Positions 15,511-22,653 of a stretch of 25,340 bases of DNA are shown here, one piece after another; position 1 is the stretch's first letter, and every line of letters starts with the position of its first letter. Source of the stretch: Undivivens sp041652635. Its GTDB lineage: Bacteria > Omnitrophota > Gorgyraeia > Gygaellales > Profunditerraquicolaceae. Made by a program: the position numbers and the translations under genes. The notes below the pieces were generated by a model. That model worked only from the letters and a program-made list of their open reading frames with translations, ran no database searches and had not been told where the DNA came from. The stretch is taken from assembly GCA_041652635.1 (NCBI GenBank), contig JBAZGW010000013.1:1-25340 (forward strand), written 5' to 3'.

Positions 15511-16447
15511 GCTTATCGTTGCCGCGGCCCCTCATCTGCACGCGCGCGAATCAACGGCGCGGATAATGTGGAGCGTAAGTCTGTCTTTGCTTCCGGCGGG
15601 AGCGGCGGGGGTCTATTTTTTCGGTTATGCCGCGCTGGCGGTTATTATCGTTTCCATTGCCGCCGCCCTGGCCTCGGAATGGGTGCTGCAGAAATTGACG
15701 CGCAGGCAGACCACTTTATCCGACGGGAGCGCCTTCCTCACCGGGTTGCTGCTGGCGTATAATCTGCCGCCGGGAGTGCCGTTATGGATCCCGGCGATCG
15801 GAGCTGTTTTCGCGATCGCGGTGGGAAAGCAGGTCTTCGGAGGTTTGGGACAGAACATATTCAACCCGGCTTTAGCGGCAAGGGCGTTCCTTATGGCTTC
15901 TTGGCCGGCGTATATGACTTCTTTCCGCGCCCCGGGTTTTGACGCGGTAACTTCGGCGACCCCTTTATCGGCGTTAAAAGAAGGCCATCTGCAGCAGGTG
16001 TATTCTTACCTGGACCTGTTCATGGGGAATAAGGCCGGTTGTATAGGGGAAGTCTGCGTGGCCGGGTTGTTGGCAGGCGCGGTCTTCCTGTTATTAAGGG
16101 GATACATAACCTGGCATATCCCGGCGGCCTATTTGTTTACCGCCGGTATAATGCACTATATGTTCGGCCATCACGGTATGTTCAGCGGGGACTGGTTGTT
16201 TTATCTTCTTTCCGGCGGGCTGGTGCTTGGGGCGTTCTATATGGCGACCGATTATGTCACATCGCCGTTGACCGCCAAGGGACAGTTGATCTACGGCGCA
16301 GGGTGCGGGTTGCTTACCGTAGTGATAAGGTTGTGGGGAGGGTATCCGGAAGGCACCTGTTACGCTATCTTGATGATGAACGCCGCGGCGCCCCTGATAG
16401 ACAGGTATAGCCGGCGGCGTATTTACGGCACGGGAAAAGCAAGATGA
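15500..16447 (+). CDS. rnfD: Rnf complex subunit D (FMN-binding membrane subunit)
   Basis: This 315-aa integral membrane subunit has about 9-10 hydrophobic helices and binds FMN and riboflavin in the membrane part of Rnf. SDGSAFLTGLLLAYNLPP (about 74-91) and GGLGQNIFNPALAARAF (about 114-130) are hallmark segments. DAVTSATPLS at 148-157 holds Thr154, the expected covalent FMN site. It overlaps rnfG upstream (11 bases) and rnfE downstream (4 bases). Confidence 0.95.
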   Translation: MENKLIVAAAPHLHARESTARIMWSVSLSLLPAGAAGVYFFGYAALAVIIVSIAAALASEWVLQKLTRRQTTLSDGSAFLTGLLLAYNLPPGVPLWIPAIGAVFAIAVGKQVFGGLGQNIFNPALAARAFLMASWPAYMTSFRAPGFDAVTSATPLSALKEGHLQQVYSYLDLFMGNKAGCIGEVCVAGLLAGAVFLLLRGYITWHIPAAYLFTAGIMHYMFGHHGMFSGDWLFYLLSGGLVLGAFYMATDYVTSPLTAKGQLIYGAGCGLLTVVIRLWGGYPEGTCYAILMMNAAAPLIDRYSRRRIYGTGKAR

Positions 16448-17034
16448 AGTTACCGGCTGAATTCTTAAAAGGTATAATAAGACAGAATCCTATTTTCGTT
16501 CTCGCCCTTGGCCTCTGCCCGGTCCTTGCGGTATCCACTTCGGTGAGTAACGCCCTCGGTATGGGCGCCGCGGCCACATTCGTGCTGGTGGGTTCGAATT
16601 GCATTATTTCCCTGATAAAGAATGTCGTGCCGGATAAGATCCGTATTCCCTGTTTTATCGTGGTCATAGCCACTTTCGTGACCATCGCCGAATTGGTGAT
16701 GAGAGCTTACAGCCCCGCATTGAACAGGGCTTTGGGTATATACGTGCCGTTGATCGTGGTTAATTGTATGGTGCTCGGCCGCGCCGAAGCGTTCGCTTCC
16801 CGCCGGCCGTTTTTAGGTTCTTTGGCGGATGGCCTGGGAATGGGCGCCGGTTTTACTCTGGGGTTAGCGTTGATCTCTTCGATCAGGGAACTGCTGGGGG
16901 CCGGAAAATTGCTGGGATACACACTCTTTCCCGGCTTTAAACCGGCGTTAATGATGGCTTTGCCGCCGGGAGCTCTGTTGGTTATAGGGATGATGCTGGG
17001 ATTCTTCAACTTGCTTAAAGGGAGGAAAGAATGA
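16444..17034 (+). CDS. rnfE: Rnf complex subunit E
   Basis: This 196-aa six-helix membrane subunit is homologous to RnfA in inverted topology. The paired subunits share a membrane [2Fe-2S] cluster held by two cysteines from each, seen here as C25 (LGLCPVLAVS) and C108 (LIVVNCMVLGRAEAFA). GFTLGLALISSIRELLG is another family segment. It overlaps rnfD and rnfA by 4 bases at each end. Confidence 0.95.
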   Translation: MKLPAEFLKGIIRQNPIFVLALGLCPVLAVSTSVSNALGMGAAATFVLVGSNCIISLIKNVVPDKIRIPCFIVVIATFVTIAELVMRAYSPALNRALGIYVPLIVVNCMVLGRAEAFASRRPFLGSLADGLGMGAGFTLGLALISSIRELLGAGKLLGYTLFPGFKPALMMALPPGALLVIGMMLGFFNLLKGRKE

Positions 17035-17639
17035 ACGTCGGGCAATTCCTGGCGATCTTTATCTCCAGCGTTTTCGTTTCCAATGTTATTCTCTCCCGTT
17101 TCCTGGGGCTCTGTTCTTTTATCGCCATATCCAAGGAAACCCGTCCGGCCCTGGCCATGAGTTCGGCCGTGCTTTTCGTCATCACTATGTCTTCCGCGAT
17201 CACCTGGGTGATCTATCGTTACCTGCTTATTCCTTTCGACCTCGCGTATCTGCGCACGATCTCTTTCATTTTGGTGATAGCGGCGTTCGTGCAACTGGTG
17301 GAAATGGTTATCCGTAAGTTCATGCCGGCGCTTTACCGCGTGTTCGGGATATACCTGCCGTTGATCACCGTTAATTGCGCCGTATTGGGGGTCGCGGTCT
17401 TGAATTCAGACATGTTTTTCAGCAAAGGCAGGCCTTTGCCGGGGAGTTTCCAGCTTTCCATCTTTCAGGGTATCTGTGTCGGAATAGGATATGCTCTTGC
17501 GATGTTGTTGATGTCGGCGATCAGAGAAAGACTGGAATATTCCCGCGTGCCGGAGTCGGTCAGGGAATTCCCGCTGGCTTTCGTGACCGCTTCTTTAATG
17601 AGCCTCTCGTTCATGGGATTCAACGGGTTCAAATTCTAG
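17031..17639 (+). CDS. rnfA: Rnf complex subunit A
   Basis: This 202-aa six-helix membrane subunit pairs with RnfE. The conserved VSNVILSRFLGLCSF (C28) and YLPLITVNCAVLGVA (C116) give the two cluster cysteines. FVQLVEMVIRKFMPALY and GIGYALAMLLMSAIRERL are typical. It starts in the rnfE stop region (4-base overlap). The rnfB gene follows after 11 nt. Confidence 0.95.
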   Translation: MNVGQFLAIFISSVFVSNVILSRFLGLCSFIAISKETRPALAMSSAVLFVITMSSAITWVIYRYLLIPFDLAYLRTISFILVIAAFVQLVEMVIRKFMPALYRVFGIYLPLITVNCAVLGVAVLNSDMFFSKGRPLPGSFQLSIFQGICVGIGYALAMLLMSAIRERLEYSRVPESVREFPLAFVTASLMSLSFMGFNGFKF

Positions 17640-17650
17640 GAGATTCAGGT

Positions 17651-18436
17651 ATGCATGTATTACTGCCGGTTTTGATACTTGGCGCGCTTGGCGTGATATT
17701 CGGCGCGGGACTGGCTTTCGCGTCCAGAAAACTGGCCGTGCATAATGACCTGCGCCTGGAGAAGATCATGGGATTGCTGCCCGGGGCGAATTGCGGCGCC
17801 TGCGGTTCAGCGGGTTGTTTCGGCTTTGCTGAAGCAGTGCTCAAGGGAGACTTGTCCATAGATGCCTGCCGGGCCAGTGATGAACAGACTAAGCATGAGA
17901 TAGCCGCGGTCTTGGGCAGGAAACTGGATAAAGTTTCCAGAAGAACGGCGGTATTGCGTTGCGGGGGCGGCGAAGGCGCCGCTGATAAATATATCTACGC
18001 CGGCTTGAAGGATTGTCTGTCCGCGGCTTCCCTGTTGGGCGGGCCTAAAAAGTGCCCGTCCGGTTGTATAGGCCTCGGCAGTTGTGTCCCCGTTTGCCCT
18101 TTTAAGGCGATCAGTATGGGGAAGGATGGCCTGCCGCGCGTTGATAAGGATAAATGCCGCTCCTGCGGTAAATGCGTTACCGTTTGTCCCAAACGTTTAT
18201 TCATACTGGAGGCTGAAGAACACAGGGTTTTCGTGGCTTGCCGTTCCGGGGATAATGCCGCGGATAAACGGAAGTATTGTAAGTCGGCCTGCGTAGCCTG
18301 CGGTCTTTGCGAAAAGAAATGCAAATTCGGCGCCATTAAAGTCGAGAATAATCTGGCGGTAATAGATTACTCGAAATGCACCGCTTGTTTAGAATGCGTA
18401 AAAGCCTGTCCGGTGAAGGCGATCAGGACGCTTTGA
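17651..18436 (+). CDS. rnfB: Rnf complex subunit B (polyferredoxin)
   Basis: This 261-aa ferredoxin-side subunit has an N-terminal transmembrane helix (about 4-24) and an Fe4S domain with C48, C51, C56 and C73 (GANCGACGSAGC). Four further clusters are suggested by C139/C145/C149, C169/C172/C175/C179, C214/C217/C220/C224 and C243/C246/C249/C253, giving about five in total. It accepts electrons from reduced ferredoxin. The same frame is open further upstream, but ATG 17651 with AGGAG at 17638-17642 and the membrane helix right after it is the true start. purN follows after 19 nt. Confidence 0.96.
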   Translation: MHVLLPVLILGALGVIFGAGLAFASRKLAVHNDLRLEKIMGLLPGANCGACGSAGCFGFAEAVLKGDLSIDACRASDEQTKHEIAAVLGRKLDKVSRRTAVLRCGGGEGAADKYIYAGLKDCLSAASLLGGPKKCPSGCIGLGSCVPVCPFKAISMGKDGLPRVDKDKCRSCGKCVTVCPKRLFILEAEEHRVFVACRSGDNAADKRKYCKSACVACGLCEKKCKFGAIKVENNLAVIDYSKCTACLECVKACPVKAIRTL

Positions 18437-18455
18437 GAAAAAGGATATAATATTT

Positions 18456-19061
18456 ATGCGTAAAACAAATATCGCTGTTTTCGCTTCAGGCACCGGCAGT
18501 AACTTTTCCGCGATCGTCAGCGCGGTAAAAACAGGGATGATCAAAGCTAATATCCCGCTTTTGATATGCGACAATCCCGAAGCCCCGGTGATAAAGAAAG
18601 CGGTAAGGGCGAAGATAAGGGTGGTGGTCATCGCCGCGAAAGATTTCTCAGACCGGGATCAATTCGAGAAAGCGATAATTGAGGTGCTGCGCGGCTGCGG
18701 CATAGATTTAATAGTCCTCGCGGGATTTATGCGCATACTCAGTCCCGCTTTTGTGAAACGTTATCCAAGCCGCATTATAAATATTCATCCGGCTTTGCTG
18801 CCGTCTTTTAAAGGAGCGCACGCCATACGCGACGCGTTCGAATACGGAGTAAAGGTTACCGGGGTGACGGTGCATTTCGTGGATGAGAAAACCGATCACG
18901 GCCCGGTAATAATGCAGGAGCCTGTCAGAATAGAGAATGGCCAGACCCTGAAGAGGCTGGGACAAATAATACATAAAGTGGAACACCGCGTTTACCCCCG
19001 GGCGATCGCTCTTTTACTGCGCGGCCGTCTGCGTGTCCGGGGCAGGAAAGTCGTCTGTTAA
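18456..19061 (+). CDS. purN: Phosphoribosylglycinamide formyltransferase
   Basis: This 201-aa enzyme transfers a formyl group from 10-formyl-tetrahydrofolate to GAR in purine synthesis. The N-terminal VFASGTGSNFSAI binds the phosphoribosyl part. The catalytic set is N109, H111 and D147 in INIHPALLPSFKG and VDEKTDHGP, matching the E. coli residues. The start has AAAAAGGA at 18438-18445. It is the last plus-strand gene of the rnf block and converges with the minus-strand lipoprotein-like gene. No other purine genes are near. Confidence 0.95.
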   Translation: MRKTNIAVFASGTGSNFSAIVSAVKTGMIKANIPLLICDNPEAPVIKKAVRAKIRVVVIAAKDFSDRDQFEKAIIEVLRGCGIDLIVLAGFMRILSPAFVKRYPSRIINIHPALLPSFKGAHAIRDAFEYGVKVTGVTVHFVDEKTDHGPVIMQEPVRIENGQTLKRLGQIIHKVEHRVYPRAIALLLRGRLRVRGRKVVC

Positions 19062-19112
19062 CGGATAAAAAGAATATTTTGAGCGGTTACAGACGGGATA
19101 TCCAGTTTGTCC

Positions 19113-20138
19113 TTATTGTTGGAGGGAGAGCAATGCGTTGCGGTTGTATTCGGATTTGCCGTTATCCGGAGGCAGTCCGTAGAATTCCAATGCGTTAAAA
19201 TCCCTGAAATCGTATTCTTTGATCACGGCCGCGATGATCGAGAGCGCCTCTTCTTTTAACTGCGCCGCGTCCCGGGGGGGCGTGGGGAGTGGCAACAGGG
19301 TAACTTCAAGTCTACCGTCCTTCAGGCTTACATCAGCCGCCTTCGGCGGCATCATTCCCGTGGGTTTTGTCTGTTCTTCCCGTTTTTGTTGTTTTTCGGC
19401 CGCGGAACCGATATTCTGGGCTATTTGCGCGCAAATGAAATCGGCTTTCTTGACCGGTTCTTTCAGTATGTATTTGCCTTCTTCATCCCCGACCGCCAGC
19501 GGATTCTGGTTTATGGAGATTATACTGCGCGAAGAAAAATTATTCCTGGAAATGGCGTTGTATTGTAGTTTTACCAGGTCGGGAACGTAGTTGATGATCC
19601 TGTATTCTATGCCGTGTTGTTTTGTGTCGGTCACCGTGATCACCAGGAATTCCATGCGGGGGTTCATGCTTAAGCAGACCCTGGTGGCGGAAACGACCAG
19701 GTGATTGATGTTTTTTTGTATGGCCGAAGCCAGTTCTTTATCTGTGGTCGTCAGGGAAGCGACCGGCAGGTAAACATAAAGAGTTTCTCCGCTTAACCAG
19801 GCGTTCACTTTTAATCCGTATTCATTGCGGCAGAGCGCGATCACGGCTTCGGCAGCCTTTTCTTTCGTGTATGTCGGCTGAAGGTAGAAACATCCGTGCA
19901 GGCATAACGCGGCGAGCAGTCCCGCGATGAATCCGCTTATTCTCCCGCGCAGAAAACCCCGGACTTTAAAGCCCGGGGTTTTCTGCGCGGGATGAACGCA
20001 AACGTATCGTTGCGTAAAGAGGGTGACTGCTTCGGAGTGATTTCGTTCAAGCGGCAGAGAAATCCCCGGCGCCTGTCCGGAGTCCTTCGACAAGCACAGG
20101 ATAAACTCTGGTCGAAGGATCAGCGCGGGGAGCTTCAT
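19113..20138 (-). CDS. Unknown lipoprotein-like gene with a repeat-derived N-terminus
   Basis: I do not recognise this protein. The shared start region is ATGA, with ATG 20138-20136 overlapping the stop of the FtsH-like gene, giving 341 aa. Residues about 1-65 are translated from a dispersed repeat (19942-20147). Only then comes a lipoprotein signal-like segment (FIAGLLAALCLHGC, the Cys near residue 83), followed by a soluble domain rich in VSATRVCLSMNPRMEFLVITVTD-type strands and ending at LLSLQQ. No standard start codon (ATG, GTG, TTG) lies between the repeat and the signal segment. Either the gene gained an in-frame insertion at its 5' end or its true start is a rare codon such as CTG near 19940. 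It probably acts in the envelope together with the membrane protease. Confidence 0.7.
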   Translation of the reverse strand: MKLPALILRPEFILCLSKDSGQAPGISLPLERNHSEAVTLFTQRYVCVHPAQKTPGFKVRGFLRGRISGFIAGLLAALCLHGCFYLQPTYTKEKAAEAVIALCRNEYGLKVNAWLSGETLYVYLPVASLTTTDKELASAIQKNINHLVVSATRVCLSMNPRMEFLVITVTDTKQHGIEYRIINYVPDLVKLQYNAISRNNFSSRSIISINQNPLAVGDEEGKYILKEPVKKADFICAQIAQNIGSAAEKQQKREEQTKPTGMMPPKAADVSLKDGRLEVTLLPLPTPPRDAAQLKEEALSIIAAVIKEYDFRDFNALEFYGLPPDNGKSEYNRNALLSLQQ

Positions 20139-20147
20139 TTCTTTACG
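19942..20147. repeat. Dispersed repeat family 1, copy 1
   Basis: This element of about 205 bp matches 23086-23315 over its whole length, at roughly 80 percent identity by eye in the middle 110 bases (GAGGGTGACTGCTTCGGAG and GCGCCTGTCC are shared). In order it has a 48-bp palindrome, a spacer of about 90 bp, a REP-like inverted repeat (TCCTTCGAC at 20083-20091, GTCGAAGGA at 20111-20119) and a 30-bp tail. It overlaps the end of the FtsH-like gene and the start of the lipoprotein-like gene. Confidence 0.8.
19944..19991. repeat. 48-bp near-perfect palindrome
   Basis: The arms CCCGCGCAGAAAACCCCGG and its complement are 19 bp each, joined by a centre with CTTTAAAG (19964-19971). Only one position pair breaks symmetry across 48 bp, and as RNA it would form a G-U pair. 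It forms the edge of repeat family 1 and is read through in frame by the lipoprotein-like gene. No T-tract follows. Confidence 0.9.
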
Positions 20148-21820
20148 CGTTCTTTTCCGCATTCTTTGAATATGGCTTCTATTTGGTCGTAATCCAGCTC
20201 TTCTTTGGCGAGCAGTTCCTTGGCGAATCTTTCAAGCAGTCCGGATTCTTTGTTCAACAGTTCTTCCACTTCCTGCAGGCATTGCGAAAGTATGTTCTGG
20301 ACATCTTCGTCAAGCTTTTCCTTGGTTTTCTCCGAGATAAAATTAAGATGCGACCACGGCGAGAAAGAGGAGAAGCTTTTGCTCAATTCCTTGAAGTTCC
20401 CTTTCATCATGGAAGGGCCCATCCCCCAGCACCAGACCATATTGTATGCCCAGAACGCCGCTTGATGCATATCTTCGCCCACACCCGAGGTCGTGGTGTG
20501 GAAGTGTATCATTTCCGCCGCGTAAGATCCCAAAGCCACTTTTATATTGGCTAAGTAGTATTCTTTATTATGTATGTGCATTTCCTCTTTGGAACGGTGG
20601 TAAACATAACCGAGAAACCCGATCGTGCGCGGGATGATCGTCGCTTTAAAAACATCGTCCGTCGGGTGGAGGAGGTATGCCGTGATGGCGTGTCCGGCTT
20701 CGTGATAAGCCACCTGCTCTTTTTCCGCGGGGCTTAATTCCAGGGATTTCCTCAATCCCATATCTATTCTTTCCATGGCTTCGTTTATCTCGGCCATCCC
20801 GATGCTGTCTTTGTGGTTGCGGATGGCGATAATTCCCGCTTCTCGCACGATATTATTGATGTCCGCCGGGCTTTTATATACCGCTTTACGCGCCAGCTGT
20901 CCGATGTTGATATCAGTTCCGCTGCGGACTTTGCTCAGGTAAAACCCGAAAAGCTGCTCTCTGTCTGTCAGTCCCGGCAGGCCTATATATATCTTCCTGT
21001 CGAAACGCCCGGCGCGCATAAGGGCCGAATCCAGGTCTTTTTCCTCCACGTTGGTGGCTCCGATAACCACCAGGTTGTTCTCTTTTTTGCGCAATCCGTC
21101 CAGTTCGGTAAGCAACTGGTTCACCGCGGCATTCGCGCTCATCTGTCCGCCGAAACCGGAATCTTCCCTTCTCGGCCTGGCCACGGAGTCTATTTCATCC
21201 ATAAATATGATACATCCCCCGTGCAACTCCGCCAATGCCCGGGCTTCTTTGAACAATGAACGGATCTTCGCCGCGCCCAGGCCCACGATAATTCCTTCAA
21301 GTTCGCTGCCCACTACTGAAAGGAAAGGCATATTCACTTCGGTGGCGATAGCTTTGGCCAGATAAGTCTTTCCGCACCCAGGAGGGCCGAAGAGCAGGAT
21401 GCCTTTCACGATCTGTCCGCCTACCCGCTGTAACTTTGTGCGGTCCTTAAGCAATTGCACGACTTCCCAGGCTTCTTTTTTTACCTCCTCCATTCCGATA
21501 ACATCCGTCCATTTGACGTTCACTTCCACGCTCTTTATCCTTTTTTGCCCCAATTTTGTCATACCGCCGGCAAAGAAGAACCAATAATGAAAGGAAGTGT
21601 ATATGGAGGCAAAGACAAAAGCCGTGACCACGGCTATGAATATCTGCAGAGGGATCATCGAAAGCTGCATCTGCCTATAGAATGATTCCAGTCCGGACAT
21701 GGCCTTCATTCCGATAATTAAGGCTATTACGGTAAGGGTCCCTATTATCAGAGCGATTAAAAGCAATAATAGTTTTACCCAGTTTAATTTTACGTAAACC
21801 GAAAGTTTCTTTAAGCCCAT
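20135..21820 (-). CDS. Divergent FtsH-type AAA+ membrane metalloprotease
   Basis: This 561-aa protein has two N-terminal transmembrane helices (about 14-37 and 55-82) separated by only a short loop, so it lacks the FtsH periplasmic domain. The AAA+ domain has Walker A GPPGCGKT (145-152), Walker B IIFMDEID (204-211) and the SRH with GRFDR (271-275). The zinc site is HEAGH (373-377) plus D450. It differs from FtsH in the pore loop, where the usual Phe is I178 (GIIVG), and in LGSYAAEM for LGGRAAEE. The start was chosen at 21820 (MGLKKL) because GGAGG precedes it with 5-nt spacing; the frame is open upstream. A TATAAT on the minus strand near 21952-21947 may be its -10. It is coupled to the lipoprotein-like gene. 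Confidence 0.93.
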   Translation of the reverse strand: MGLKKLSVYVKLNWVKLLLLLIALIIGTLTVIALIIGMKAMSGLESFYRQMQLSMIPLQIFIAVVTAFVFASIYTSFHYWFFFAGGMTKLGQKRIKSVEVNVKWTDVIGMEEVKKEAWEVVQLLKDRTKLQRVGGQIVKGILLFGPPGCGKTYLAKAIATEVNMPFLSVVGSELEGIIVGLGAAKIRSLFKEARALAELHGGCIIFMDEIDSVARPRREDSGFGGQMSANAAVNQLLTELDGLRKKENNLVVIGATNVEEKDLDSALMRAGRFDRKIYIGLPGLTDREQLFGFYLSKVRSGTDINIGQLARKAVYKSPADINNIVREAGIIAIRNHKDSIGMAEINEAMERIDMGLRKSLELSPAEKEQVAYHEAGHAITAYLLHPTDDVFKATIIPRTIGFLGYVYHRSKEEMHIHNKEYYLANIKVALGSYAAEMIHFHTTTSGVGEDMHQAAFWAYNMVWCWGMGPSMMKGNFKELSKSFSSFSPWSHLNFISEKTKEKLDEDVQNILSQCLQEVEELLNKESGLLERFAKELLAKEELDYDQIEAIFKECGKERVKK

Positions 21821-21986
21821 AGAATCCTCCATAAGTTTATGCTTAAACCAGGATCTTGCATTAGGATTTGAGGAAAACGGCCTGAATCTTTTTAGGAAGC
21901 TTTCCTTTTGCAAATTCCAGGTTAAATACCCTTTACTGATATCATAATTATAGATGAAAGTCAATTCATTTCAGTGAGATTTGTGC

Positions 21987-22015
21987 TTGACAAAAAATGT
22001 CCCGCGGGTTATACT
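21987..22015 (+). promoter_or_regulatory. Promoter of the first PilZ gene
   Basis: Consensus -35 TTGACA (21987-21992), 17-nt spacer and -10 TATACT (22010-22015). It predicts a transcript from about 22022 with a leader of roughly 155 nt before the start codon, and it lies back to back with the FtsH-like gene. Confidence 0.88.
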
Positions 22016-22034
22016 TTATTTGTTAAAAGTTAAT

Positions 22035-22140
22035 AAAACTCTTTTCTAAACCGGCTAATCCCGAGAACAGAGACGGGATAGCCACGGATCAAAGCCGGAA
22101 GGAGAGTGATTCTTCCGGTTTTTATTTAGAAAAGACTTTT
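22035..22140 (+). promoter_or_regulatory. Structured leader with attenuator (riboswitch candidate)
   Basis: The outer arms 22035-22050 and 22125-22140 pair over 15 of 16 bases. Inside are a hairpin at 22053-22083 (GGCT and ATCCCG pairing with CGGGAT and AGCC) and a terminator at 22095-22123. The sequence AAACCGG at 22048-22054 can pair with CCGGTTT at 22115-22121 in the terminator's 3' half, so the two folds are mutually exclusive. I cannot match it to a known riboswitch class. Confidence 0.65.
22095..22123 (+). terminator. Intrinsic terminator inside the PilZ leader
   Basis: CCGGAAG and CTTCCGG make a perfect 7-bp stem around a 10-nt loop, followed directly by TTTTT. It lies between the promoter and the PilZ start codon, so it can act as an attenuator. 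Confidence 0.85.
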
Positions 22141-22177
22141 CAGGGGGAACCGAAATAATAGTTGCACGCCTATCATA

Positions 22178-22504
22178 ATGGTAAACCAGGACGACAGAAG
22201 ATTCTTTGTAAGAATACCGGTTAGTTTTCCGCTAAAATTCTCTTTAGCCGGATCAGCGGGGCAGTCTATCGGCACCGTGAACGATCTGAGTATCAGGGGG
22301 TTGGGATTATTGACCGGTTTTTCACTGTCTCAGGGCGCATCCCTGGAATGCTGGCTGCTCCTTTCCGATAAGCACCAGCCTTTCTATACAAAAGGCGAAG
22401 TCATGTGGTCTATGCAGGAAGGGAACGATACCTTTCGCGCCGGTATCAGTTTGTCCAATCCGGTCACGACAGGCGTGGCGCACGTCCTCAGAGAAAACAG
22501 TTAA
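22178..22504 (+). CDS. Single-domain PilZ protein (c-di-GMP binding)
   Basis: This 108-aa cytoplasmic PilZ protein has both c-di-GMP motifs: RFFVR at R8-R12 and DLSIRG at D36, S38, G41. It is a single PilZ domain with no output domain, so it likely controls a partner protein for motility, secretion or polysaccharide synthesis. The start ATG has no SD close by; a G-rich AGGGGG lies about 30 nt upstream, too far for normal use. It follows a leader with an attenuator. A paralogue follows after its own promoter. Confidence 0.9.
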   Translation: MVNQDDRRFFVRIPVSFPLKFSLAGSAGQSIGTVNDLSIRGLGLLTGFSLSQGASLECWLLLSDKHQPFYTKGEVMWSMQEGNDTFRAGISLSNPVTTGVAHVLRENS

Positions 22505-22516
22505 ATTTGTTTTACG

Positions 22517-22546
22517 TTGACAGTTTCCGCTTCAGTAAGATATAAT
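22517..22546 (+). promoter_or_regulatory. Promoter of the second PilZ gene
   Basis: Consensus -35 TTGACA (22517-22522), 18-nt spacer and perfect -10 TATAAT (22541-22546). It lies in the gap between the two PilZ genes, so the second gene is independently expressed. Confidence 0.85.
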
Positions 22547-22549
22547 TTA

Positions 22550-22647
22550 CCGGGCCGGAGATGGTGACCCGGTTATGTCCAGGGGGGACTCCACGGGGAG
22601 TCCCGGATTTATCGGCCCCAAAGGGGCGGATCTGCGGTTTTGATCCG
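22550..22647 (+). promoter_or_regulatory. Leader with four consecutive hairpins before the second PilZ gene
   Basis: Four stems follow each other: CCGGG/CCCGG (22550-22572), GGGACTCC/GGAGTCCC with loop ACGG (22585-22604), GCCCC/GGGGC with loop AAA (22615-22627) and CGGATC/GATCCG (22627-22647). The last ends 6 nt before the start codon, and no SD is visible, so it may control translation. No T-tract follows any stem. Confidence 0.55.
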
Positions 22648-22653
22648 TGATAG

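Noticed and set aside
17375..17650. Upstream extension of the rnfB frame
   Set aside because: It overlaps rnfA in another frame; the ATG at 17651 has an SD and leads straight into the membrane helix.
19992..20192. 66-aa plus-strand frame inside repeat copy 1
   Set aside because: The equivalent frame in copy 2 has stop codons, so it is a repeat by-product and not a conserved peptide.
22051..22123. c-di-GMP-I (GEMM) riboswitch
   Set aside because: AGCCACGG resembles part of the class, but the GGCAAACC-type core and tetraloop are not found, so I left the class open.
22585..22604. Guanidine-II (mini-ykkC) riboswitch hairpin
   Set aside because: The ACGG loop on a GC stem fits, but the class needs two such hairpins and only one is present; the gene is also not a guanidine exporter.
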